A stretch of DNA of 46,082 nucleotides from an uncultured Bacillota bacterium (GCA_949291945.1 CASEXH010000032.1:1-46082); one strand, 5' to 3'. Numbered from the stretch's first letter, positions 25,877 to 35,283 are shown. Numbers and translations: made by a program. The notes: generated by a model not told the origin, from the sequence alone.

Positions 25877-25941
25877 GGAGCTCCATGAAGGAAAGACGGA
25901 ATTATTTATAATCGTCCTTTCTTTATGGAGCTCCTCTGTTT
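25877..25941. terminator. Bidirectional terminator between the Crp gene and trxA
   Basis: GGAGCTCCAT (from 25877) pairs with ATGGAGCTCC (to 25934). The interior GAAGGAAAGACG / CGTCCTTTCTTT pairs imperfectly. It is followed by TCTGTTTTG. Placed between convergent genes, it can stop both. Confidence 0.8.
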
Positions 25942-25986
25942 TGTATTAATGTAATAAATAGAAATGTAAATACTGAAAGCCCGAAA

Positions 25987-26295
25987 TTATTTCAGCATGG
26001 CTTCCAGCTGGCTTTTGGGCACGACGCCTACCGATTTGTCAACAGCTTTGCCCTTTTTAAACACCATGACGGTAGGAATGTTCATAACGCCGAACTGAGC
26101 GGCAAGACTGGGGGATTTGTCTACATCGATTTTTCCCACCTTATAAGCTCCATGAGCTTCCTCTGCCAGTTCTTCGATCACCGGAGCCAGCATTTTGCAG
26201 GGCATACACCAGGTTGCCCAGAAATCGATCATTACCGGTATATCAGAGTTGAGCACTTCCTGTTCAAAATTGTCCATTGTAATTTCCATTGCCAT
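25987..26295 (-). CDS. trxA: Thioredoxin
   Basis: A 102-residue thioredoxin, a general protein disulfide reductant. The active site is 'WATWCMPCK' (Cys30, Cys33). The residue after the first Cys is Met, where Gly is usual, which may tune the redox potential. The cis-Pro region 'FGVMNIPTVMVFKKGK' is intact. An AAAGGAGAG site precedes the start. It is downstream of, and in the same direction as, the reductase-like gene (113-base gap). Confidence 0.95.
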   Translation of the reverse strand: MAMEITMDNFEQEVLNSDIPVMIDFWATWCMPCKMLAPVIEELAEEAHGAYKVGKIDVDKSPSLAAQFGVMNIPTVMVFKKGKAVDKSVGVVPKSQLEAMLK

Positions 26296-26408
26296 ATTGA
26301 TTCTCTCCTTTATTTTTAGACTTAGTATAATACATTTTCTGAGAAATGTCTGTGACTAAATTACATTTCTGCAGATTTACAGCGCTGCCATTGGTAATCC
26401 CCTGCTGA

Positions 26409-27278
26409 TCACAGGGTCTTCAGATAGTTTACTGCCCTGGTCCCGGCCAGGGCTCCTTCATATACGGCTTTTGCGATCTGGAGCATGCCTCCGGTGCAGT
26501 CTCCTGCAGCATAAAGTCCGGGGAGCGGGGTGCTGGTATCTGATTCAATGAGGATATGGTTGTTTTCAATGACCAGCCCCAGCTTTCTGGCAATGTCGGT
26601 GCTGTCCGCTGTGCCCAGAGCAACAAAAAGACCGGACAGGGAAAGTCTGGAATGGTCTTCCAGCTCCACATAAGACAGGGAAGTGTCTCCACCGGCGGAT
26701 ATAAGCTTTTTGGTCTCCACCTGTATGGTGCCCAGCTCTTCTTTTGAGAAAGTTTCTTCCTTTCCATTGGTAAGTATGGTGACTTTAGCTGCCAATGGCT
26801 CCAGGACCTTGGCTTCATGAAGGGCATAGGCGCCGTTTCCCAGGACAGCTACGTCTTTTCCCCGGTAGAAAAAGCCGTCGCAGACAGCGCAGTAGCTGAT
26901 GCCGCTGCCTTCATATTTTTTTAACTCTTTCAGTGCGAGAGTGTTCCGCTTGGCCCCGGTGGCCAGGATCAGGGCTTTGCTGTGGTAAGTATGGTCTGCT
27001 GTCTGGATAGTATAATCACCGTCATATTCTACGGCCAGAAGTTCTTCTTCTACGACAGGAACCTGGAAAGATTCCAACTGCTTGAGTCCGATTTGGTATA
27101 ATTCTGCCCCGCTAACCGGTTTGGAAAGACCGTAGTAATTTTCGATTTTTACGGCTTTTTCCAGGGCGCCTCCGCCCTTGTGCAGGACCAGAGGCGTGAT
27201 CCCTGACCGGACGGCGTAGAGGGCTGCGGATACGCCGGCGGGGCCGGCTCCTGCAATGATCAGCTTTTCTGTTTCCAT
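26409..27278 (-). CDS. Thioredoxin reductase-like flavoprotein without the classical NADPH motif
   Basis: A 289-residue flavoprotein of the thioredoxin reductase fold. It has the FAD motif 'GAGPAGVSAALYAV' near residue 10, the redox pair 'CAVCDG' (Cys130, Cys133) and the C-terminal FAD motif 'GLYAAGDCTGG'. In the second nucleotide domain 'LGNGAYALHEA' is present. The usual 'HRRxxxR' that grips the 2'-phosphate of NADPH is missing; the site reads 'TILTNGKEETF'. It is ~20-30 residues shorter than typical TrxB. Pyridine-nucleotide-independent, ferredoxin-linked reductases of this kind are known from clostridia, so that is one reading; NADH use is another. A GGAGG site precedes the start. Confidence 0.85.
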   Translation of the reverse strand: METEKLIIAGAGPAGVSAALYAVRSGITPLVLHKGGGALEKAVKIENYYGLSKPVSGAELYQIGLKQLESFQVPVVEEELLAVEYDGDYTIQTADHTYHSKALILATGAKRNTLALKELKKYEGSGISYCAVCDGFFYRGKDVAVLGNGAYALHEAKVLEPLAAKVTILTNGKEETFSKEELGTIQVETKKLISAGGDTSLSYVELEDHSRLSLSGLFVALGTADSTDIARKLGLVIENNHILIESDTSTPLPGLYAAGDCTGGMLQIAKAVYEGALAGTRAVNYLKTL

Positions 27279-27448
27279 AGGCTTTGAAACCTCCTGTATC
27301 TGTTTTGTGAATAATATTTTAACATAATTTCAGAAAAAAACATATCGGTCTGTACCGGAAGGAAGGGAGAGAAATAGGTGAAAACTCTTTATAATTCTAT
27401 GAAAAAATGATAGAATAGGTTCAAGAAAAGAGTGGAAGGGGTGCTTCT

Positions 27449-28189
27449 ATGGATATACTGGAAAAAAAGATAGAATTGTTAAAGAACATCTTAAATGACA
27501 GCAGATATACAGTGATGCTGGGCGGCTCCGGTATGATGAAAGAAGGCGGTTATCAGGGGTTGAAATCTCCGGAACAGGCTTACGAAACAGAGAAGAAATA
27601 CGGTCTGTCTCCGGAAGATATTTTTACTACGGTATTTTATAATAACCGGACAGAACAGTTCTTTGATTTTTACCGGACAGAGATACTGGGAAATATCCCC
27701 CAGGTCACAGAATCTGCTTACGTGGCAGCCCGTATGGAAGCAGCAGGAAAGCTTCAGTGCATCATTGAAAGCAATATTTATGAGCTGCCCCAGAGAGGCG
27801 GCTGCAAAAATGTGATTTCTCTTCATGGCTCTATTTATCACAATCAGTGCCCCCACTGCGGAAGAGAATATTCTATGGAGTATATTCGGGATTCTGTGAA
27901 GATCCCCAGATGCGAGAGCTGCGGAAGGGTGATCCGGCCGGGGGTATCCCTTTACGGGGAAATGCTGGACAGCTCCATCATGTCAGAGGCTACCAGACAA
28001 GTGGAACAGGCGGAAGTGCTCATGCTTATGGGAACCAGTATGGAATCAGAAGTTTTCTCAAAATATGTCCGGTATTTTGAAGGAAAGAAACTGGTGATCA
28101 TACATAATGAAGAACATTTTATGGATGAAAAGGCAGATCTGGTGATCATTGATGAACCGAAAAATGTGCTTCCGAAGTTAGGATTCTGA
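27449..28189 (+). CDS. Divergent Sir2-family protein
   Basis: A 246-residue sirtuin-fold protein. The zinc module is intact ('CPHCGREY' and 'CESCG': Cys134, 137, 155, 158), as is the catalytic His126 in 'SLHGSIY' and the 'GTS' NAD-binding turn (195-197). However, the NAD-binding signature 'GAGxSxxSGIPDFR' is replaced by 'GGSGMMKEGGYQGLKS', and the 'TQNID' motif reads 'ESNIY' (Asn109 kept, Asp replaced by Tyr111). It may not be a classical lysine deacylase; NAD hydrolysis or ADP-ribosyl chemistry is possible. It is divergent from the thioredoxin-reductase gene and has its own terminator. Confidence 0.82.
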   Translation: MDILEKKIELLKNILNDSRYTVMLGGSGMMKEGGYQGLKSPEQAYETEKKYGLSPEDIFTTVFYNNRTEQFFDFYRTEILGNIPQVTESAYVAARMEAAGKLQCIIESNIYELPQRGGCKNVISLHGSIYHNQCPHCGREYSMEYIRDSVKIPRCESCGRVIRPGVSLYGEMLDSSIMSEATRQVEQAEVLMLMGTSMESEVFSKYVRYFEGKKLVIIHNEEHFMDEKADLVIIDEPKNVLPKLGF

Positions 28190-28272
28190 TAGTTTTTGGC
28201 CTGCACACTGGAAAAAACATCCTGTGCGATTGGTGCAGTTGATTCGTGAATGATGTACTAGAAATCAGAGGG

Positions 28273-28317
28273 AAAAGGTGTTTTGGATTATACAATAAAA
28301 ACACCTTTTCTTTTTTT
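28273..28317 (+). terminator. Terminator of the Sir2-family gene
   Basis: AAAAGGTGTTTT (28273-28284) pairs perfectly with AAAACACCTTTT (28298-28309) around a 13-base loop, followed by CTTTTTTT. Confidence 0.9.
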
Positions 28318-28402
28318 GATAGAAGACTATATAGCGAAAATGCATGAAAATTTAAGAGAAAAAAGTACAAAAGAATAAAAAGTGCATGTGGTAGAACCAG
28401 TA

Positions 28403-28418
28403 TATACCGAACGGTATA
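28403..28418. promoter_or_regulatory. Orphan TetR-like palindrome upstream of the ATP synthase operon
   Basis: TATACCG-AA-CGGTATA is a perfect 7-bp inverted repeat with a 2-base centre, the shape of many TetR-family operators. No TetR gene is adjacent. The surrounding 28318-28528 stretch is A/T-rich and has no convincing gene. Confidence 0.5.
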
Positions 28419-28528
28419 GAAAAAACCATAGAATTTCTGACAAAAACTTTTAAAAAGATGGAAAAAGTACAAGAGTTTTTTACAAAAATTTTGCCCGAAA
28501 AAAAATTTGCAGATAAAAAAAGGAATGA

Positions 28529-28557
28529 TTGACAAATTTTATTTTTAGCAGTAATGT
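28529..28557 (+). promoter_or_regulatory. Promoter of the ATP synthase operon
   Basis: Perfect TTGACA (28529-28534), a 17-base spacer, and TAATGT (28552-28557). The predicted start is at about 28563-28565. Confidence 0.7.
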
Positions 28558-28562
28558 AACTA

Positions 28563-28616
28563 ATAATTAAAGAAAGAAGATATTCTTATTTATTTACATC
28601 TTCTTTCTTTAATTAT
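28563..28616 (+). promoter_or_regulatory. Perfect 19-bp hairpin at the 5' end of the ATP synthase transcript
   Basis: Left arm 28563-28581 and right arm 28598-28616 pair without a mismatch around a 16-base A/T-rich loop. The left arm begins at the predicted transcription start, so the mRNA would begin in a paired stem, an arrangement that protects against 5'-end-dependent RNA decay. There is no T run, so it is not an ordinary terminator. Confidence 0.75.
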
Positions 28617-28686
28617 GAAAAATAAATATAGAGAAAGAATCTTAGGAAAGGAGAAAGTCAGAAATCCACTGATACAGAAAGGGAGG

Positions 28687-28807
28687 ATGTCTTACGAACA
28701 GCATTGCTGAGAGGATTACGGAAGAGCTGAACTGCGAAACCGTATTCACAATTCCCATTTTAGGCGGCATTCCGGTTAATGAATCTGTAGTAGTTACGTG
28801 GATTATT
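28687..28807 (+). other. Out-of-frame start plus N-terminal coding part of atpB
   Basis: In the atpB frame this stretch encodes family-like sequence ('AERITEELNCETVFT', then 'GGIPVNESVVVTWIIM') with no ATG, GTG or TTG before 28808. An ATG at 28687 is one base out of frame. Removing one T in the TT at 28692-28693 would join it to the atpB frame as 'MSTNSIAERI'. A GGGAGG sequence touches that ATG and a GGAAAGGAG lies further up (28645-28653). Confidence 0.6.
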
Positions 28808-29380
28808 ATGGCTGTACTGACAATTCTGTCGGTAATCCTTGTAAGAAATCTCAAAGTTGAGAAACCCGGTAAGATACAGCTTGCGCTGGAGTCTTTTATC
28901 GGGTTTTTAAATGATTTCTTTCTGGATACCATCGGAAAAGACGGCAAGCCCTATATCCCGTATCTGATTTCTGTGGCCCTCTATATAGGCGCTGCAAACC
29001 TGATCGGACTTTTTGGATTTAAACCGCCTACGAAGGACTTGAATGTAACGGCAGCCTTGGCGCTCATGAGCCTTGTGCTCATCTACTATTCCGGATTACG
29101 AAAAAAAGGCCCAAAGAAATTCCTGCTGGGATTTGCAGAGCCTATGCCCATTATCGCGCCCATTAATATTATGGAGATTGCGATCCGTCCCGTTTCCCTG
29201 TGCATGCGGCTTTTCGGAAACGTGATCGGTGCATTTGTAATCATGGAATTGCTGAAGATGCTGATGCCGGCGGTCTTGCCTGTGCCATTCAGTTTGTATT
29301 TTGATGTTTTTGATGGTCTGATCCAGACCTACGTTTTTGTCTTTCTGACATCATTGTTCATGAAAGAACAGATGGAATAA
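28808..29380 (+). CDS. atpB: ATP synthase F0 subunit a
   Basis: The proton-channel subunit of the membrane sector, with about five or six helices. The essential Arg is visible in 'RPVSLCMRLFGN' and the second-half signature 'YVFVFLTSLFM' ends the protein. Counting only from the first in-frame ATG (28808) gives 190 residues, and the first helix would lose its N-terminal half. Family members have ~35 more residues, which are encoded upstream (28694-28807) without a normal start codon. True translation therefore probably starts upstream through a frameshift, a non-standard start, or the sequence has an error. First gene of the operon; atpI is absent. Confidence 0.93.
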   Translation: MAVLTILSVILVRNLKVEKPGKIQLALESFIGFLNDFFLDTIGKDGKPYIPYLISVALYIGAANLIGLFGFKPPTKDLNVTAALALMSLVLIYYSGLRKKGPKKFLLGFAEPMPIIAPINIMEIAIRPVSLCMRLFGNVIGAFVIMELLKMLMPAVLPVPFSLYFDVFDGLIQTYVFVFLTSLFMKEQME

Positions 29381-29436
29381 AGACTAAAAATTTGTACTTT
29401 AAATTTATTATTTGAGAAGAAAAGGAGAAATGAATT

Positions 29437-29649
29437 ATGTCAGCAGCAATTGGAGCAGCTATTGCAGTATTAACAGGTATTGGAGCAGGTTTTGGTATCG
29501 GTCTTGCAACTTCCAAAGCAGTGGAAGCTGTAGCAAGACAGCCTGAAGCAGCAAGCAAGATCAGTACATCTCTTCTGTTAGGATGTGCTCTTGCAGAGGC
29601 AACCGCTATTTACGGTTTCGTTATCGCTCTGTTGATCTTATTCTTATAA
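29437..29649 (+). CDS. atpE: ATP synthase F0 subunit c
   Basis: A 70-residue helical hairpin that forms the rotor ring. The loop 'AVARQPEA' joins the helices and the ion-carrying carboxylate is Glu54 in '[11 protein letters not shown]'. Compared with known Na+-type rings, the position of the Gln ligand is Ile21 and the Ser after the Glu is Ala55, so proton coupling is more likely than sodium. An AAAGGAG site precedes the ATG. Confidence 0.96.
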   Translation: MSAAIGAAIAVLTGIGAGFGIGLATSKAVEAVARQPEAASKISTSLLLGCALAEATAIYGFVIALLILFL

Positions 29650-29689
29650 TCACAAAAGTATTCACAAAGAAAGGCAGGTTAAATAAAAG

Positions 29690-30190
29690 ATGTTAAATCT
29701 TGGTTGGAGCCTTGTCTGGACGATTGTAAACCTGATCATTTTTTATCTTCTGATGAAGCGTTTTCTCGTAGGACCTATTCTGGGGATCATGGAAAAGAGA
29801 AAAAACCTCATTGACCAGGAACTGGAAAATGCGAAAACAGCGCAGGCAAAAGCAGAAGAATTAAAGGGACATTATGAAGGCGCACTGGCAGGAGCAAAAG
29901 AAGAGTCTGCTCAGATCATTGAAGCTGCCAAGGCAGACGCCAAAAACGAGAGCGAGCGGATGGTGAAAGAGGCCAATGCGGAAGCTGCAAAGATTATTGA
30001 GACTGCAAAGGCTACCGCAGAACAGGAAAGAAAAAATGCCCTTCTTGGAGCAAAATCGGAGATTGCAGGTCTGGCTGTGGAAGCGGCCAGAAAGCTTCTT
30101 TCCGAGGGAAGTACAGAGAAAGGCAACAGCATGCTCTATGATGAGTTTTTAGCTAAAGCAGGTGATGGAAATGACACAGACATCCATTAA
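29690..30190 (+). CDS. atpF: ATP synthase F0 subunit b
   Basis: A 166-residue peripheral-stalk subunit: one N-terminal membrane helix ('WTIVNLIIFYLLMKRFLVGP') and then a long charged, Ala-rich coiled coil (~residues 35-140) that reaches up to F1. The tail contacts delta. Its end overlaps the start of atpH by 20 bases. Confidence 0.94.
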   Translation: MLNLGWSLVWTIVNLIIFYLLMKRFLVGPILGIMEKRKNLIDQELENAKTAQAKAEELKGHYEGALAGAKEESAQIIEAAKADAKNESERMVKEANAEAAKIIETAKATAEQERKNALLGAKSEIAGLAVEAARKLLSEGSTEKGNSMLYDEFLAKAGDGNDTDIH

Positions 30191-30674
30191 TTACGGGATC
30201 GTTCTCTATGAGCTTTCCGTTCCGGGGGAGGCTGTGGAGGTTTCCCGCAGGATCCTGGAAGAAGTAAAGGAACTGTCCAAAGTCCTGGAGAGTCCGGTAG
30301 TGCCTTTTGAAGAAAAAGAGAAGGTCATTAGCAGGATCTTTCCAGAAGAAATGAAGAACTTTCTCTGCGTGGTCTGCAAATATGCTCACGCCGCTCTTCT
30401 GCCTGAGATTTTTCAGGCATATCAGGATTACTATAACGAACAGCATAAGATATTAACAGCGGATCTGTACTGTGTTGTTCCTCCTTCCCAGAAACAACTG
30501 GAGGGGATCAGGAAATTTCTTTTGAAGAGATTTCAGACGCAGGATACAAAGATCCGAATCATAAAGGATGAAAGCCTGGTAGGGGGATTTCTGATCCGGA
30601 CCCGTGACCAGGAACTTGATTACAGCTTAAAAGGCCGTATCAATGCATTACAACAAAAATTGATCTGGAGGTGA
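30171..30674 (+). CDS. atpH: ATP synthase F1 subunit delta
   Basis: A 167-residue subunit that fixes the peripheral stalk to the top of F1. Three start codons are close together (GTG 30162, ATG 30165, ATG 30171). The last is chosen because AGG at 30160-30162 has proper spacing only for it. The N-terminal helical domain and the C-terminal pattern '[20 protein letters not shown]' fit the family. The stop (30672-30674) overlaps the ribosome binding site of atpA. Confidence 0.92.
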   Translation: MTQTSINYGIVLYELSVPGEAVEVSRRILEEVKELSKVLESPVVPFEEKEKVISRIFPEEMKNFLCVVCKYAHAALLPEIFQAYQDYYNEQHKILTADLYCVVPPSQKQLEGIRKFLLKRFQTQDTKIRIIKDESLVGGFLIRTRDQELDYSLKGRINALQQKLIWR

Positions 30675-30679
30675 ACGGT

Positions 30680-32188
30680 TTGAGTTCAATCAATTCAGAA
30701 GAGATCATTTCCATTCTGAAAGAAGAAATAGAAAATTTCGACATGATGGCAGGAGTCCGGGAAGTCGGAAACGTAATCTGGGTTGGTGACGGAATCGCAA
30801 CTGTTTACGGGATTGACCATGCCATGTACGGCGAGATCGTAACTTTTGAAAACGGCGTCAAAGGTATGGTCCAGGATATCAAGAAAAATGAGATCGGTGT
30901 TATTATTTTCGGCAAGGATACCGGTATCCGTGAGGGTACAAAGGTTGCCCGTACAGAAAAGAGAGCCGGTATTCCCGTAGGCGAAGGATTTATCGGAAGG
31001 GTTGTAGATGCCCTGGGAGCCCCCATTGACGGAAAAGGGGAGATCAAGGCAGAGGATTACCGCCCTGTGGAAAATGAAGCACCAGGCATCATCGACCGTA
31101 AGTCTGTATCCGTACCACTGGAAACAGGTATTCTGGCTATTGACTCCATGTTTCCTATCGGAAGGGGACAGCGTGAGCTGATCATCGGGGACCGTCAGAC
31201 AGGAAAGACTTCCATTGCTACAGATGCTATTCTGAATCAGAAGGGCAAAGGTGTGATCTGTATTTATGTAGCTATCGGACAGAAGTCTTCCACAGTTGCA
31301 AAACTGGTTGGAACTTTGGAAAAACACGGCGCTATGGAATATACTACGGTATTTTCCGCTACAGCCAGTGACTGTGCGCCTCTTCAGTACATTGCCCCCT
31401 ATGCAGGTACTGCTCTTGCAGAGTACTTTATGTATCAGGGAAAAGATGTGCTCATCGTATATGATGATCTGTCCAAACATGCGGTGGCTTACCGTGCTCT
31501 GTCATTGCTTTTGGAACGTTCTCCCGGACGTGAGGCATATCCAGGCGATGTATTTTATCTTCATTCCAGACTGCTGGAGCGTTCCAGCCGTTTGAGCGAT
31601 GAGGCGGGAGGCGGTTCCATTACAGCCCTGCCTATTATTGAGACTCAGGCAGGAGATGTATCCGCATATATTCCTACCAATGTTATTTCTATTACAGACG
31701 GACAGATTTTCCTGGAGACAGATTTGTTTATGTCCGGTGTCCGCCCGGCTGTAAACGTAGGTCTTTCTGTATCCCGTGTAGGCGGTGCTGCCCAGACAAA
31801 AGCCATGAAGAAGGCTTCAGGAAGCATGCGTATCGACCTGGCTCAGTACCGTGAGATGGAAGTCTTCACCCAGTTTTCTTCCGACCTGGATGAAGCCACA
31901 AAGGCTCAGCTGGACTATGGAAAATCTATTATGGAACTTTTGAAGCAGCCTTTGGGCAGGCCCCTGTCTTCCTCTGAGCAGGTGATCACTCTTTGGACTG
32001 CCACTCATAAGGTTATGACAGGAATTCCTGTAAAAGAGATCAAAGCTTTCCAGATGGATATGCTGGCATATTTTGAAAAAGAACATCCTGAAATTTGCCA
32101 GGAAATTGAGGAGAAAAAGGTTCTTTCTGATGAACTGGGAGACCAGATCCTCAACATAGCAGAGGAATTTAAGAACAAGAATAGGTGA
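30680..32188 (+). CDS. atpA: ATP synthase F1 subunit alpha
   Basis: A 502-residue regulatory nucleotide-binding subunit. The TTG at 30680 is chosen as start because GGAGGTGA (30667-30674) sits six bases before it; a GTG at 30671 lies within that site. The P-loop is 'GDRQTGKTS' (170-178). The Arg that reaches into the beta-subunit site is in 'VSRVGGAAQ'. Length and order are standard. Confidence 0.97.
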   Translation: MSSINSEEIISILKEEIENFDMMAGVREVGNVIWVGDGIATVYGIDHAMYGEIVTFENGVKGMVQDIKKNEIGVIIFGKDTGIREGTKVARTEKRAGIPVGEGFIGRVVDALGAPIDGKGEIKAEDYRPVENEAPGIIDRKSVSVPLETGILAIDSMFPIGRGQRELIIGDRQTGKTSIATDAILNQKGKGVICIYVAIGQKSSTVAKLVGTLEKHGAMEYTTVFSATASDCAPLQYIAPYAGTALAEYFMYQGKDVLIVYDDLSKHAVAYRALSLLLERSPGREAYPGDVFYLHSRLLERSSRLSDEAGGGSITALPIIETQAGDVSAYIPTNVISITDGQIFLETDLFMSGVRPAVNVGLSVSRVGGAAQTKAMKKASGSMRIDLAQYREMEVFTQFSSDLDEATKAQLDYGKSIMELLKQPLGRPLSSSEQVITLWTATHKVMTGIPVKEIKAFQMDMLAYFEKEHPEICQEIEEKKVLSDELGDQILNIAEEFKNKNR

Positions 32189-32192
32189 TGAG

Positions 32193-33083
32193 ATGGCAAG
32201 CGCAAAAGAAATTCAAAGCCGTATTAAAAGTATTCAGGATACGATGAAGATCACCAATGCCATGTATATGATTTCTTCTTCTAAAATGAAGAAGGCAAAG
32301 CAGATACTGGCAGATACTGAGCCTTATTTCTATGCCCTTCAGTCTGCCATCAGCCGTGTCCTCCGTCATGTGCCGGATATCGAGCATAAATATTTCAATG
32401 AGCGGCCTGAGATAAAGCCGGAGGAAAGAAAGATCGGCTATATTGTAGTATCCGCAGATAAAGGTCTGGCCGGAGCTTATAACCACAATATTTTCAAGCT
32501 GGCTGAGGAGCAGATTGCAAAAAATCCTCATACACAGCTTTTTGTGCTGGGAGAAGTGGGAAGAAGATATTTTGCCCAGAAGCATATGGATGTGGATACC
32601 ACTTTCCGCTATACGGTACAGAAACCAACCAGACACCGGGCAAGGGTCATTGCAGAAAAAATGATCGCTCTGTATCTGGATGGGGACCTGGACGAGGTTC
32701 ATATCATTTATACCCGTATGGTAAATGCGGCGACGATGGTAGCAGAATCCAAGCAGCTTCTTCCTCTGAAGAAGGCGACCTTTAGTACTCAGATCCAGCT
32801 TATGGCAGATGTACATCAGGAGGAGATCGAAATGGTTCCTTCTGCCCATGAGGTGCTGAGCAGTATTGTGCCGAATTATCTGAAGGGTATACTCTACGGA
32901 TGTCTGGTAGAGTCTTATGCCAGCGAGCATAATTCCCGTATGATGGCTATGGACTCAGCCACTACCAGTGCCAGGGAAATGCTGAAGGATCTTTCCATCA
33001 AACTGAATCGTGTGCGTCAGGCTGCCATTACACAGGAGATCACCGAGATCATTGGCGGCGCCAAGGCGCAGAAAAAGAAATAA
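32193..33083 (+). CDS. atpG: ATP synthase F1 subunit gamma
   Basis: A 296-residue central-shaft subunit. The N- and C-terminal coiled-coil parts are plain ('IQSRIKSIQDTMKITNAMYM' at the start; 'LNRVRQAAITQEITEI' at the end, the family signature). The middle Rossmann-like domain contains 'SADKGLAGAYN'. It starts four bases after atpA. Confidence 0.96.
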   Translation: MASAKEIQSRIKSIQDTMKITNAMYMISSSKMKKAKQILADTEPYFYALQSAISRVLRHVPDIEHKYFNERPEIKPEERKIGYIVVSADKGLAGAYNHNIFKLAEEQIAKNPHTQLFVLGEVGRRYFAQKHMDVDTTFRYTVQKPTRHRARVIAEKMIALYLDGDLDEVHIIYTRMVNAATMVAESKQLLPLKKATFSTQIQLMADVHQEEIEMVPSAHEVLSSIVPNYLKGILYGCLVESYASEHNSRMMAMDSATTSAREMLKDLSIKLNRVRQAAITQEITEIIGGAKAQKKK

Positions 33084-34505
<1,422 letters not shown>

Positions 34506-34519
34506 GGAGTGCATGGAAT

Positions 34520-34930
34520 ATGAATACATTTAGTATGAATGTGGTTGCCAGTGATAAGACTTTTTATCAGGGCAAAGGAGTCAGCATTACCCTTCCGGCC
34601 AAAGACGGAGGGATTACTATTCTGGCTCACCATGCAGATATGATGGTTGCCATTGTACCCGGCGAGATACGGATCGAAACCCCAGAGGGGGAGAAAATGG
34701 TGGCTGTCTGTGGAGGCGGTTTCGCTCAGGTGATCAATAACCGTGTGACTGTTCTGGTGGATACTCTGGAACGTCCGGAAGACATTGACGTAAAGCGTGC
34801 CCAGGAAGCTATGGAAAGAGCCCAGGAGCAGCTCCGCCAGAAGCAGAGCCAGCAGGAATATTATATTTCCAAGCAGGCTCTTTCAAGAGCTATGGCCCGT
34901 ATGAAAGCTACCAGAGACCGGGGAATCTGA
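34520..34930 (+). CDS. atpC: ATP synthase F1 subunit epsilon
   Basis: A 136-residue subunit: an N-terminal beta sandwich ('GDGGITILAHHADMMVAIVP'-like stretch, here with 'AKDGGITILAHH') and a C-terminal helical hairpin rich in Gln, Arg and Ala that can inhibit ATP hydrolysis. Last gene of the operon. Confidence 0.94.
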   Translation: MNTFSMNVVASDKTFYQGKGVSITLPAKDGGITILAHHADMMVAIVPGEIRIETPEGEKMVAVCGGGFAQVINNRVTVLVDTLERPEDIDVKRAQEAMERAQEQLRQKQSQQEYYISKQALSRAMARMKATRDRGI

Positions 34931-34988
34931 TAAGACCGGAAAAGACAGAATGAAGTTCTGCAGCAGCAGAAAAAGAAAAGGATAAAAG

Positions 34989-35074
34989 AAAGGCTGATTG
35001 ACCGAAACAGCGGTTCTGTGAACAGACAGAAAAAGTTCCTGGGGCGCTTCTTTTCGGGCAGCAGCCTTTTTCTC
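34989..35074 (+). terminator. Possible terminator of the ATP synthase operon
   Basis: AAAGGCTG (34989-34996) can pair with CAGCCTTT (35062-35069), followed by TTCTCTTC. The loop is long (65 bases) with further internal pairing, so this is a weak call. Confidence 0.4.
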
Positions 35075-35129
35075 TTCAGATGTGCTGACTCTGGATTTCT
35101 GGAGGCGGAAAAAGGCGGGATAACCTGGG

Positions 35130-35270
35130 ATGAAAAAGATATTACTTCTGATTATGGATTGCATACTAATTAGTTATAACGCTGGGATTTCATTGACAAA
35201 GGGACGGATAGTTGGTAGAATGTCAACAAAAGTTAGCCGAAGAAATCCGCTGTTGGATTTCTGGGCGTGA
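35130..35270 (+). CDS. Small frame rich in Ile and Leu before ilvN (possible leader peptide)
   Basis: A 46-codon frame begins 'MKKILLLIMDCILISYNAG' and ends 14 bases before the ilvN start. Eight of residues 4-14 are Ile or Leu, which suits a leader peptide sensing branched-chain aminoacyl-tRNA. Against this, its ribosome binding site is weak and a good promoter (35193-35221) lies inside it, so a chance frame is quite possible. A small hairpin, AGAAATCC/GGATTTCT (35241-35248 with 35255-35262), lies in its 3' part. Confidence 0.3.
   Translation: MKKILLLIMDCILISYNAGISLTKGRIVGRMSTKVSRRNPLLDFWA
35193..35221 (+). promoter_or_regulatory. Promoter of ilvN-ilvC
   Basis: Perfect TTGACA (35193-35198), a 17-base spacer and TAGAAT (35216-35221), about 63 bases before the ilvN start. 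No T-box motif was found in the short leader. Confidence 0.65.
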
Positions 35271-35283
35271 GAGAAGGTGCTGT

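Noticed and set aside
28146..28535. A 129-codon minus-strand frame across the gap before the ATP synthase operon.
   Set aside because: Phe/Leu-rich translation of A/T-rich DNA that crosses a terminator and the end of the sirtuin gene; no ribosome binding site.
35221..35283. Possible T-box or BCAA riboswitch before ilvN.
   Set aside because: The leader after the predicted start is too short and lacks the conserved T-box sequence and a terminator.
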